Assembly (NCBI GenBank): GCA_937907975.1
Contig: CALEQS010000270.1
Coordinates: forward strand, 1 to 9,223
Source: an uncultured Clostridia bacterium
GTDB taxonomy: Bacteria > Bacillota > Clostridia > Oscillospirales > Oscillospiraceae
Direction of reading: 5' to 3'
DNA: 9,223 nt
Part shown: positions 1-7,336 of the stretch, piece by piece
How the letters are laid out: every line of letters starts with the position of its first letter
How positions within the stretch are numbered: the first letter of the stretch is position 1
Notes under the pieces: generated by a model
Database searches by the model: none
Seen by the model: the letters and a program-made list of their open reading frames with translations, nothing else
Told to the model about the DNA's origin: nothing
Position numbers and translations under genes: made by a program

Positions 1-2
1 GC

Positions 3-371
3 GGCGAGATCGTGTTCACCAATGAAAACCAGATCTACACGAAGCACGACCCTACGTTCCACGGCGAGTCTGGCCTGATCCGGGAGTTCTGCGCCCAGAC
101 TGGCATCACCGATCTGCATGAGTACACAATGTATTCCAGCTGTGAGCCCTGCTTCATGTGCAGCGGTGCCATGGTGTGGGTTAAGCTGGGGCGGCTGGTC
201 TACGGCGCGAGCAATGACGATCTGGAGCGCATCCTCGGCAATGAGGGGTGCAGCTGCGCCCAGATGGTGTTTGACCATTCCTTCTGGCACCCGCAGGTCA
301 CCGCGGGGGTTCTGCGGGAAGACGCTTTGGAAATTCTGCAAAATTATTTTGACGATCATCAAAAGGGATAA
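3..371 (+). CDS. Nucleoside/cytosine deaminase, zinc-dependent (3' part; start lies outside the window)
   Basis: The frame is open from the window edge, so the N-terminus is missing; the GTG at 12 is an internal Val codon, not a start. The visible part carries the zinc site of the CMP/dCMP deaminase fold. HGE (His codon 60-62, catalytic Glu 66-68) is followed about 26 residues later by PCFMC (Cys codons 150-152 and 159-161), giving the H-x-E...P-C-x-x-C pattern. In this family the Glu moves protons while His and two Cys hold the zinc that activates water to deaminate a base. HGE rather than HAE occurs in yeast-type cytosine deaminases, so cytosine or a related base or nucleoside is a reasonable substrate, but guanine deaminase or a tRNA-editing relative cannot be excluded. 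The protein is presumably cytosolic. A 330-bp gap with its own promoter separates it from the next gene, so it is not in that operon. Confidence 0.85.
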   Translation, partial: GEIVFTNENQIYTKHDPTFHGESGLIREFCAQTGITDLHEYTMYSSCEPCFMCSGAMVWVKLGRLVYGASNDDLERILGNEGCSCAQMVFDHSFWHPQVTAGVLREDALEILQNYFDDHQKG

Positions 372-441
372 TATATTCAATCCTTTGAAACGCGTATCTG
401 CGGGTAAAAGAGCATATCAGAACTGAAAGTGTAAAGCGTAT

Positions 442-478
442 CGCGCAGGAAACGCCGCTCAAAGGCGTTTCCTGTGCG
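442..478 (+). terminator. Long hairpin after the deaminase, possible terminator
   Basis: A 15-bp stem (442-456 with 464-478, one G-T wobble) encloses a 7-nt loop, 70 bases after the deaminase stop. It is stable enough to end transcription but is not followed by a T-run, so a Rho-independent terminator is only a guess; an RNA-stabilising 3' hairpin is equally possible. A second, weaker bulged hairpin lies at 514-540 (GCGGG, AT bulge, CTC / GAG CCCGC). I see no gene between 372 and 705. Confidence 0.4.
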
Positions 479-550
479 GAGCATATTCCTCTCGGGGATG
501 ATCTGCCGCACGGGCGGGATCTCTATAAATCGGAGCCCGCAATAAAATAC

Positions 551-580
551 TTGACGAACAGGGCGGAGTTCTTTTATAGT
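551..580 (+). promoter_or_regulatory. Sigma-A type promoter for the ABC transporter pair
   Basis: TTGACG at 551-556 and TATAGT at 575-580 are separated by 18 bp. Both boxes match the housekeeping consensus well and lie in an AT-rich stretch, predicting a start near 587 and a leader of about 120 nt. That leader has a small hairpin (AGCTGG 598-603 with CCAGCT 612-617). A weaker second candidate is TTGATT at 617-622, whose -10 would overlap the operator-like element at 635-650. Confidence 0.7.
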
Positions 581-634
581 ATGAACGGCTAGAAGTGAGC
601 TGGCGGAAAGACCAGCTTGATTTTATCTTACAGA

Positions 635-670
635 GTTAATTTAGACTAATACACATTAGCGTACACTAAT
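635..670 (+). promoter_or_regulatory. Tandem operator-like palindromes upstream of the ABC pair
   Basis: ATTAGCGTACACTAAT at 655-670 is a palindrome with 5-bp arms and a 6-bp centre; the symmetry extends one base at each flank only in part (CATTAG/CTAATG at 654-659 and 666-671). Exactly 20 bp upstream, GTTAATTTAGACTAAT at 635-650 has the same layout with one degenerate arm. The same RTTAG-N6-CTAAY design recurs at 7298-7313 and 9100-9115, each time just before a ribosome binding site. A dimeric repressor binding two turns apart is the natural reading. The factor is unknown; DtxR-, MarR- or TetR-type proteins bind sites of this general form. Confidence 0.6.
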
Positions 671-705
671 GCATATTACACATAAACGCAATGGAGACGT
701 GATGT

Positions 706-2445
706 ATGATGATAGACAAGCGGCTGGTCGGACAGGTCAGCGGAAGCAAGAAGTACATCGCCGGGAATGTGGCCCTGCAATGGGTGTCCCTGCTGGCGAA
801 CATTATTATGATGTATGCAATTACGAAACTGCTGGCCGGACTGTGGGACGGCACGGCGGGGGAGCGGGAGATTTTGCTCACGCTGCTGGTGGGCGTCTGT
901 GCGGCGCTGGTGCGCTTCGGGTGCGTCAAGGGGAGCGCGCGCATGAGCTTCCTCTCCTCCCGGGCGGTGAAAAAGACCCTGCGGCGGCTCATCTATGAAA
1001 TGCTGCTCCGCCTCGGCACATCCTATCGGGAGCAGGTGCAGACCAGCGAGGTGGTGCAGGTGGCCGTGGAGGGCGTGGATCAGCTGGAGACCTACTTCGG
1101 TGCGTACCTGCCCCAGTTTTTCTATGCCATGCTGGCGCCGGTGACACTGTTTGTCGTGTTGAGCCGGGTGAGCCTTCCTGCGGCGGTGGTGCTGCTCATC
1201 TGCGTGCCGCTGATTCCCGTGTCCATCGCAGCGGTGCAGACCTGGGCAAAGAAGCTGCTGGGCAAGTACTGGGGGCAGTATACCGCTTTGGGCGACACCT
1301 TCCTTGAGAATTTGCAAGGCCTGACGACGCTGAAAATCTATCAGGCAGATGAGTTCAAGCATCAGGAGATGAACGAGCAGGCGGAGCAGTTCCGCCGCAT
1401 CACCATGAAGGTGCTGACGATGCAATTGAACTCCATCACCATCATGGATCTGATCGCCTACGGCGGCGCGGCGCTGGGCGTCATTTTGGCCGCCCTTCAG
1501 CTCCGTTCCGGCCACGTTACCCCGGCGGGGGCTCTGCTCATCATCCTGCTGGCCGCGGATTTCTTCCTGCCCATGCGCCAGCTGGGCAGCTTCTTCCACA
1601 TCGCTATGAACGGCATGGCCGCCAGCGATAAGATCTTCCGCCTGCTGGATCTGCCCGAGCCGGAGCATGGCGGGGCAGAGGTGGACGCGGAGCACTGCGA
1701 TATTGTCTGCAAGGATCTGCATTTCAGCTATGAGCCGGAGCGCGAGATCTTGGGCGGCATCGACCTCGAAATCCCCCAGCACGGCTTTGTGGCGCTGGTG
1801 GGTGAGTCGGGCTGCGGCAAGTCCACCATCGCCTCCATTCTCATGGGCCGCAGCCGGAGCTATACCGGCAGTGTCACTGTGGGCGGTACAGAGCTGCGGG
1901 AGATGGACGAGTCCAGCCTGCTCCGCAACTTCACCTATGTGAGCCACCAGAGCTGGCTTTTCAAGGGCAGTGCGGCGGACAATCTGCGCATGGGCAAAGC
2001 GGATGCCACAGGTGCGGAGCTCTGGCAGGTGCTGGAACGGGTGAAGCTGGCGGAATTCCTCCGCGCGCAGGGCGGACTGAACTTCCAGCTCACCGAGCAG
2101 GGCGGCAACCTCTCCGGCGGCCAGCGCCAGCGGCTGGCACTGGCTCGGGCGCTCCTGCATGACAGCCCAGTCTATATTTTCGACGAGGCCACCTCCAATA
2201 TCGACGTAGAGAGCGAAAACGACATCATGGCCGAAATTCACACGCTGGCAAAAGCGAAAACCGTCCTGCTCATCTCACACCGGCTTGCCAATGTGGTGGA
2301 CGCTGACTGTATTTATGTGCTCTCTGGCGGAACGGTGGCTGAGAGCGGCACTCATGCGGAGCTGCTTCAACAGAACGGCCAGTACGCCCAACTTTGGAAC
2401 GCCCAGCGGACGCTGGAGGACTACGGAACGGAGGTGCAGGCATGA
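706..2445 (+). CDS. ABC transporter, fused permease/ATPase half-transporter, CydD-like
   Basis: This 579-residue protein has the standard exporter-fold half-transporter layout. The N-terminal part has about six hydrophobic segments (roughly residues 18-40, 57-75, 135-155, 158-180, 245-265 and 270-290). The C-terminal ATPase has Walker A GESGCGKST (366-374), a Q-loop Gln at 415, signature LSGGQ (469-473), Walker B ending in DE (493-494) and the switch His at 525. All catalytic residues are present, so it should hydrolyse ATP. The start is ATG 706 or the adjacent ATG 709, after a modest GGAGA at 693-697. It overlaps the next gene by 4 bp (ATGA), so the two probably form a heterodimer in the cytoplasmic membrane. 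CydDC exports thiols, but the same architecture occurs in YbtPQ-type siderophore importers. Direction and substrate cannot be read from the sequence. The operator-like element upstream suggests regulated expression. Confidence 0.93.
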   Translation: MMIDKRLVGQVSGSKKYIAGNVALQWVSLLANIIMMYAITKLLAGLWDGTAGEREILLTLLVGVCAALVRFGCVKGSARMSFLSSRAVKKTLRRLIYEMLLRLGTSYREQVQTSEVVQVAVEGVDQLETYFGAYLPQFFYAMLAPVTLFVVLSRVSLPAAVVLLICVPLIPVSIAAVQTWAKKLLGKYWGQYTALGDTFLENLQGLTTLKIYQADEFKHQEMNEQAEQFRRITMKVLTMQLNSITIMDLIAYGGAALGVILAALQLRSGHVTPAGALLIILLAADFFLPMRQLGSFFHIAMNGMAASDKIFRLLDLPEPEHGGAEVDAEHCDIVCKDLHFSYEPEREILGGIDLEIPQHGFVALVGESGCGKSTIASILMGRSRSYTGSVTVGGTELREMDESSLLRNFTYVSHQSWLFKGSAADNLRMGKADATGAELWQVLERVKLAEFLRAQGGLNFQLTEQGGNLSGGQRQRLALARALLHDSPVYIFDEATSNIDVESENDIMAEIHTLAKAKTVLLISHRLANVVDADCIYVLSGGTVAESGTHAELLQQNGQYAQLWNAQRTLEDYGTEVQA

Positions 2446-4100
2446 AGCGCAGAAGTGGATTTCAGATCATGGCGCGGCTCATCGGACTGGTGAAGCCGCT
2501 GACCGGATTCATGGCGCTTGCCATCCTTATGGGTCTCATCGGCCACCTGTGCGCCGCCTTTATCACGATCTGCGGCGGCTGGGCAGTGCTGGATGTGCTG
2601 GGCGCACACACTCCGTTCTCCCTGACGGCGCTGCTTATCGCCGTAATCGCTATGGCCTTGCTGCGGGGCGTGCTCCGCTATGCCGAGCAGGCCTGCAACC
2701 ACTTCATCGCCTTCAAGCTGTTGGCGCTCATCCGGGACAAGGTGTTCGGCGCGCTCCGCCGCCTCGCCCCGGCCAAGCTGGAGGGACGGGACAAGGGCGA
2801 CCTCATCAGCGCCATCACCTCCGACATCGAGCTTCTGGAGGTGTTCTATGCCCACACCATCTCCCCGGCGGCTATTGCCGTGCTGTTCTCTCTGCTGATG
2901 GCAGTGTTCATTGGCTCCTTCCATCCGGCACTTGGTCTCCTTGCGGCGGCGGCCTATCTGACTGTCGGCCTGATGATTCCGCTCATCGTCTCCAAGCGGA
3001 GCGGCGACGCGGGCCTGAAATTCCGCACTCAGGCGGGTGAGCTGTCTGGCTTCGTGCTGGAGAGCCTGCGGGGACTGCCGGAGATCCAGCAGTACGGTCA
3101 GGGCACGAAGCGCCTTGCCGAGATGGAACAGCGCACCGACAATCTCTCCGCTGTGGATGCGGGCATGAAACGCATGACCGGCACGAATCAGGCAGTGACG
3201 AACACCGTCATTCTGGCCTTTGACCTGGCCATGCTGACCGCCTCCGCTTTGCTGTGCCACGGCGGACGGGTGGACTTCGGCGGTGTGCTCATCCCCACAC
3301 TGGCCATGATGAGTTCCTTCGGTCCCTGCGTGGCGCTGGCCAATCTGGGCAATACGCTTCAGAACACCTTCGCCGCCGGTAACCGGGTGCTGGACATTCT
3401 GGAGGAGGAGCCGCTGGTGGAGGAGATCACCGGCCAGCCGGAGACGGCGTTCTCCGGCGCGAAGGCGGAGCACGTCTCCTTCTCTTACGGCGGCGAGCAG
3501 GTGCTCAGCGACGTCTCCGTTGACCTCCCGGAGGGACAGATCGTCGGCATCGTCGGCCGCTCCGGTTCCGGCAAGTCTACGCTTCTAAAACTGCTTATGC
3601 GCTTCTGGCAAGTGCAGGAGGGCAGGATCGAGCTGTCCGGCCGGAATATTGAGCAGATCAACACCGCCGACCTGCGGCGGATGGAGAGCTTTATGACTCA
3701 GGACACCCTGCTGTTCCACGACAGCATCCGCGCCAATCTGCGCATCGCCAAGCTGGACGCCACTGACGAGGAGATCGAGGCGGCCTGCAAAAAGACATCC
3801 ATCCACGACTTTATCATGTCCCTGCCCCAAGGCTACGACACCCCTGTGGGCGAGCTGGGCGACACCCTCTCCGGCGGCGAGCGCCAGCGCCTTGGCCTTG
3901 CCCGGGCGTTCCTGCACGACGCGCCCTTCCTGCTGCTGGACGAGCCCACCAGTAATCTGGACAGCCTGAATGAGGCGGTCATTCTGCGCTCGCTCAAGGA
4001 GGAAGGACAGGGCAGAACCGTGGTGCTGGTGTCCCACCGGGCGTCCACCATGCGCATCGCGGACAAGGTCTACTCCGTGGAGCACGGACGCATGAGCTGA
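2442..4100 (+). CDS. ABC transporter, fused permease/ATPase half-transporter, CydC-like partner
   Basis: This 552-residue half-transporter starts at ATG 2442, whose ATGA overlaps the upstream stop. GGAGGT at 2430-2435 is 6 bp before it, which fixes this start over an in-frame upstream alternative. About six membrane segments (roughly residues 20-48, 58-75, 137-160, 162-183, 249-268 and 276-300) precede an ATPase domain with Walker A GRSGSGKST (372-380), a Q-loop Gln at 420, LSGGE signature (476-480), Walker B ending DE (500-501) and switch His at 532. Both the signature and Walker B motifs look active, so if the pair is a heterodimer neither ATP site is obviously degenerate. The overlap indicates translational coupling and equal amounts with the upstream partner. 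Transcription ends just after it at a strong terminator. The pair is the only complete transporter in the window. Confidence 0.93.
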   Translation: MKRRSGFQIMARLIGLVKPLTGFMALAILMGLIGHLCAAFITICGGWAVLDVLGAHTPFSLTALLIAVIAMALLRGVLRYAEQACNHFIAFKLLALIRDKVFGALRRLAPAKLEGRDKGDLISAITSDIELLEVFYAHTISPAAIAVLFSLLMAVFIGSFHPALGLLAAAAYLTVGLMIPLIVSKRSGDAGLKFRTQAGELSGFVLESLRGLPEIQQYGQGTKRLAEMEQRTDNLSAVDAGMKRMTGTNQAVTNTVILAFDLAMLTASALLCHGGRVDFGGVLIPTLAMMSSFGPCVALANLGNTLQNTFAAGNRVLDILEEEPLVEEITGQPETAFSGAKAEHVSFSYGGEQVLSDVSVDLPEGQIVGIVGRSGSGKSTLLKLLMRFWQVQEGRIELSGRNIEQINTADLRRMESFMTQDTLLFHDSIRANLRIAKLDATDEEIEAACKKTSIHDFIMSLPQGYDTPVGELGDTLSGGERQRLGLARAFLHDAPFLLLDEPTSNLDSLNEAVILRSLKEEGQGRTVVLVSHRASTMRIADKVYSVEHGRMS

Positions 4101-4109
4101 CAGAAAATT

Positions 4110-4151
4110 AAGAAGTTCAGTCTCTATGATGCAGAGACTGAACTTCTTTTT
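4110..4151 (+). terminator. Strong intrinsic terminator after the ABC operon
   Basis: A perfect 16-bp stem (4110-4125 with 4133-4148) closes a 7-nt loop and runs into five T's (4147-4151), starting 10 bases after the stop. An A-rich flank upstream could also give some activity on the other strand. It isolates the ABC pair from the riboswitch unit. Confidence 0.93.
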
Positions 4152-4201
4152 CGATTGGGAAATATCTGTTGTACGCCTATGAAAGATCGTCCTGTCTCGG
4201 A

Positions 4202-4207
4202 TATAAT
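4202..4207 (+). promoter_or_regulatory. Probable -10 box driving the riboswitch transcript
   Basis: A perfect TATAAT lies about 14 bp upstream of the riboswitch aptamer, between the previous terminator and the aptamer, where a promoter is needed. No convincing -35 box is found at 16-18 bp (ATGAAA at 17 bp), so it is weak or depends on an activator. Confidence 0.45.
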
Positions 4208-4220
4208 ACAATTAAGTCAA

Positions 4221-4300
4221 TATTTAGCAAATCAGGCGAAAGCCTGAGACGCAAAGCTACAGGGCCTGTAAAATGGCAGCCAGCTGCAAAGGTGGGATAT
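4221..4300 (+). promoter_or_regulatory. Cyclic di-GMP-I (GEMM) riboswitch aptamer
   Basis: The hallmark elements occur in order. GCAAA (4227-4231) precedes a hairpin CAGGC-GAAA-GCCTG (4233-4246) with the conserved GAAA tetraloop. The near-invariant GACGCAAAGC core (4248-4257) follows, then a GGCC-containing junction (4262-4266) and a second hairpin region with GGCAGCCAGCTGC (4275-4287), which by family knowledge carries the tetraloop receptor. The known ligand of this class is c-di-GMP. The aptamer is followed at once by an intrinsic terminator, so the likely mechanism is control of transcription termination before the histidine kinase gene. The exact closing-helix boundaries are uncertain. 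Confidence 0.9.
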
Positions 4301-4307
4301 GGGATAG

Positions 4308-4341
4308 AGGTGCATTGGCTGCGATACTGATGCGCCTTTTT
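4308..4341 (+). terminator. Intrinsic terminator acting as riboswitch expression platform
   Basis: AGGTGCATTGG (4308-4318) pairs with CTGATGCGCCT (4327-4337), an 11-bp stem with three wobble pairs, followed by T4337-T4341. It sits directly between aptamer and coding region, the usual place for a switchable terminator. Whether ligand turns expression on or off cannot be decided by eye. Confidence 0.75.
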
Positions 4342-4402
4342 GCGTTTTGATTCAGATAAGGCAGATGGATTCGAAAAGAGAGATGTATGGGAGATTGCGG
4401 GC

Positions 4403-7171
4403 ATGATCGATCTTGAACAGCAGACAGTTAGAGAATATATCCAGGAGAGCAGCACAGGCTTTTGGAAAATGGAGCTGCAGGACGGCGCAGAGGTCCGGAT
4501 GTACGCGGATGCCATCATGCAGGAACTGCTCGGGGTGTCTGACGACCTCACGCCGGAGGAGTGCTATGCGTTTTTTGCCGCCCATATCCACCCGGTTGAT
4601 GTGCCGCTCATCAAGGCATATCAGAAAGAGATGATGCGCGGCGAGGCCGATATCGTGTATCGTTATACCCATCCCAATAAGGGTGAGATGCGCGTTTAAG
4701 GGTGAGATGCGCGTTCGCTGCGGCGGCAGGCGGATCGGAACACCAGAGCCCTTTGTTGTGATCGCCGGCTATCACCGGGAGTATTCTGATGTGTTCCGCA
4801 TGGAGGACGGCAACCAGTCTGAGCAGTGGCTGATGCAGCGCAACCGCGACCTGCAGCAGGCCCAGACCCGCACAGCGGAGTATAGCCGCAGCATTACAGA
4901 CCGAGCCGCCTGTGGCATCGTTTACTATACCCTTCCGGGGAGAGAACCTCTATATGAACGGAGAGGCACTGCGGGTCTATGGCGTCAAAGATCTGGAGGA
5001 TGCCCATCGGAGTCTAGACAAGGTAATGTCCAGGGCCGTATACCGCAGTCCGGCGGATCTGCAAAGCCTCTGCCGGCTGCGCGCAGAGGACGGCGCGGTC
5101 AGCAGCGCTTTGTTCGCCGTGGAGGATGTTTTCGCCGGCGTTGCAGAACAGCGGGAGCGGGAACGGGAGCACAGACTGCTGGACGAGCAGACACGGGTCA
5201 TCAGCGGCCTGTCCCAGGAATTCACCACTGTGTGGCTGATCTCAAAGGGCGGCAGTTCAAGCGTGAAATACCGGGATGCCGGACAGGAGGACGTCGCTCG
5301 GGAGTCGGTTTTCTTTGCGCGGCAGAACATGGACTATACCTAAGGAATGCAGGACTATCTGGAACACTATGTCTGCGAGGAGAGCAGAGAGGAGTTCGCG
5401 CGCAAGACGCAGTATGAAGTGGTGCTGCACGAGATCCGCCGCCAGCCGATCTACAGCGTGGTATATCGGCGGAATTACATGGGGAAACAGCAGTATTTTC
5501 AGGTCAGTTTTACCTCTGCCGGCGGTATGAAAAACAGTGATTTCATCATGGGCTTTAAAAATGTCAACGACATCGTCCTGTCGGAGCGGGAGAAAAATGA
5601 AAAACTGACGGAGGCGCTGGCGGCGGCGGAATACACCAACCATGCCAAGCCCCAGTTCCTCAACAATATGTCCCATGACATCCGCACCCCTATGAATGCC
5701 ATCATCTGCTTTATCTCACTGGCCGCCTCCCATATCGACAATCAGGAGAAGGTCAAGGAGTATCTGCGGAAGATCGGCACCTCCAGCGAACATCTGCTTC
5801 CGCTTATCAATGACGTGCTGGATATGAGCCGCATTGAGAGCGGCAAAGTGAAGATCGATGAAAAGCCGCTACATCTGCCCGACCTGCTCCACGATATACG
5901 CACGATCATTCAGCCCACGATTACTTCCAAACAGCTCGATTTCCTCATTGACACAGTGGATGTGTCGGATGAGGACGTGTATGCTGATAAACTGCGGCTG
6001 ACCCAGGTGCTGCTCAATATTCTGGGCAATGGCGTCAAGTTCAATAAGACCGGCGGCCTTGTCAGCCTGCGCGTCCGGCAGGAGAAAAAGGCACCCAAGG
6101 GCTGCGCCCGCTATCACTTTGTGATCCGTGATACAGGCATCGGCATCAGTAAGGAATTTCAGGAGCATATCTTTGAGTCCTTCAGCCGCGCAGAGAGTGC
6201 AACGGTCAGCGGCATTCAGGGCACCGGGCTGGGCCTTGCCATCACCAAGAAAATCGTGGATATGATGGGCGGTACCATCACGTTGAAGAGTGAAGAGGGC
6301 ATCGGCACCGAGTTCGACGTCTGCCTGACCTTCCGGTTGACCGGCGAGCGCAGAGTCTATCAAAAGGTCGAGTCCCTTCAGGGGCTGCGGGTGCTGGTCG
6401 GACATCTGCCTGAGCATCTCCTCTATGCTGACGGAGATCGGAATGCGCTCGGAGTGGACGGTTTCCGGCAAAGAGGCGGTGATCCGCGACAGGCACGCCA
6501 TGGAAATGGGCGATGAGTTCTATGCCTATATCATTGACTGGCTGATGCCGGACATGAACTGCATCGAGACTGTGCGCCGCATCCGCAAAGTGATCGGAGA
6601 GGGCCGTCCGATTATCATCCTCACCGCCTATGACTGGTCAGATGTGGAGGAGGAGGCCCGGGAAGCCGGTGTGACCGCCTCCTGCGAGAAGCCGCTCTTC
6701 ATGTCTGAGCTGAGGGACATCCTGTCCCAGCCAGTTACAACAACTGCTTCTGAGCCGGAGAAAAAGCCGGTGTCCCCCAACGGCAAACGGATTCTGCTGG
6801 TGGAGGACAATACGCTGAATCAGGAGATCGCAGTGGGGATCCTGCGGGAGCCGGGCTTCGCCGTAGAGGTCGCGGGGGACGGCTCTGTGGCTGTAGAGCG
6901 GATGCGTACGTCCCCCCCCCGTCCGGGGCAGTATGACCTGATCCTGATGGATATTCAGATGCCTGTGATGAATGGCTATGAGGCCACGCGGCAGATCCGC
7001 GCGATGGACGCGCCCTACTGCAAAGAGATCCCCATTCTCGCCATGACAGCAAATGCCTTTGAAGAGGATCGTCAGGCGGCGTTAGATGCGGGCATGAACG
7101 GCCATCTGGCAAAGCCCATTGACATGAAGGTGTTTCTGAAAACCTTATCTAAACTGCTGAATGAAAATTGA
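4403..7171 (+). pseudogene. Hybrid sensor histidine kinase (PAS-HisKA-HATPase-REC-REC), broken by several lesions
   Basis: The start is ATG 4403, 9 bp after GGGAG (4389-4393). Pieced together, the frames give about 917 residues: an N-terminal PAS-like sensor (4403-4800), a coiled linker and second PAS-like part (about 4830-5560), then the kinase core. There the phospho-acceptor His (5674-5676) lies in NMSHDIRTPMNAI, followed by an N-box (about 6010-6040), DTGIGIS and GTGLGLAI. Two receivers follow: REC1 (about 6390-6730, Asp codon 6536-6538) and REC2 (about 6785-7165, Asp codon 6950-6952). Four lesions break it: a 19-bp tandem duplication giving TAA at 4697; one extra G in 4937-4940; TAA at 5341-5343; and a small deletion at 6400/6401 that removes the REC1 acidic residues. 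No transmembrane segment is seen, so it would have been cytoplasmic. The kinase core (5347 onward) and REC2 remain open, so fragments could still be made. Its riboswitch suggests control by c-di-GMP. Confidence 0.85.
4678..4715 (+). repeat. 19-bp perfect tandem duplication inside the kinase gene
   Basis: TAAGGGTGAGATGCGCGTT occurs twice, at 4678-4696 and 4697-4715, with no spacer. Removing one copy restores an uninterrupted reading N-K-G-E-M-R-V-R-C-G-G-R. With both copies the frame meets TAA at 4697-4699 and is shifted, since 19 is not a multiple of 3. Confidence 0.97.
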
Positions 7172-7210
7172 GCAGTGTCTCGGGGCGGGCGGTATGATCT
7201 GTGGTTCAGC

Positions 7211-7239
7211 TTGACTTTTTGAAAGCGCATTGTTAGCAT
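7211..7239 (+). promoter_or_regulatory. Promoter-like sequence just upstream of a terminator
   Basis: TTGACT (7211-7216) and TAGCAT (7234-7239) are 17 bp apart, and TG at 7231-7232 gives an extended -10. A transcript would begin near 7246 and meet the terminator at 7260-7285 almost at once, so this could be chance, an attenuated promoter for the hydrolase, or the source of a very short RNA. Confidence 0.3.
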
Positions 7240-7259
7240 CTAGCTGAACAAATGAAATG

Positions 7260-7285
7260 AAAAAGCCGCATATCAGCGGCTTTTT
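7260..7285 (+). terminator. Intrinsic terminator between kinase and hydrolase
   Basis: AAAAAGCCGC (7260-7269) and GCGGCTTTTT (7276-7285) form a 10-bp stem with a 6-nt loop. The A-run/T-run symmetry allows function on either strand. It ends the kinase transcript about 90 bases after its stop. Confidence 0.9.
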
Positions 7286-7296
7286 CAGAAGTTGAT

Positions 7297-7314
7297 AGTT
7301 AGTTATTTCTAACT
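7297..7314 (+). promoter_or_regulatory. RTTAG-N6-CTAAY palindromic operator before the hydrolase
   Basis: AGTTAG (7297-7302) and CTAACT (7309-7314) are exact reverse complements around a 6-bp AT-rich centre. The site lies 10 bp before the ribosome binding site of the hydrolase. It matches the design at 655-670 and 9100-9115. A TTGATA (7292-7297) abuts it and might be a -35 box, but I see no matching -10. Confidence 0.65.
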
Positions 7315-7336
7315 CACGCGATTGGAGAATAGAACC

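Noticed and set aside
60..68. HGE in place of HAE in the deaminase as a lost active-site residue
   Set aside because: Both catalytic residues (His and Glu) are present; HGE is normal in yeast-type cytosine deaminases.
676..2241. Long open frame on the minus strand (521 codons) across the first ABC gene
   Set aside because: It is antisense to a gene with complete ABC motifs, has a composition full of His, Gln and Arg typical of the shadow of a GC-rich gene, and shows no motif. The same holds for minus-strand frames at 2421-3473, 3585-4211 and 5869-6501.
4178..4205. Flagellar sigma factor (SigD) promoter before the riboswitch
   Set aside because: TCGGATAT resembles the -10 part, but no TAAA stands 15 bp upstream; TATAAT is a simpler reading.
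4340..4402. TTG 4340 as start of the kinase
   Set aside because: It lies within the T-run of the riboswitch terminator and has no ribosome binding site; ATG 4403 with GGGAG fits better.
6912..6920. Run of nine C's in the kinase gene as a phase-variable tract
   Set aside because: The frame is correct across it into a well-preserved REC2 domain, so there is no sign of slippage here; it remains only a possible mutation hotspot.
7322..7336. TTG 7322 as start of the hydrolase
   Set aside because: It overlaps the GGAG that serves ATG 7337 and has no site of its own.
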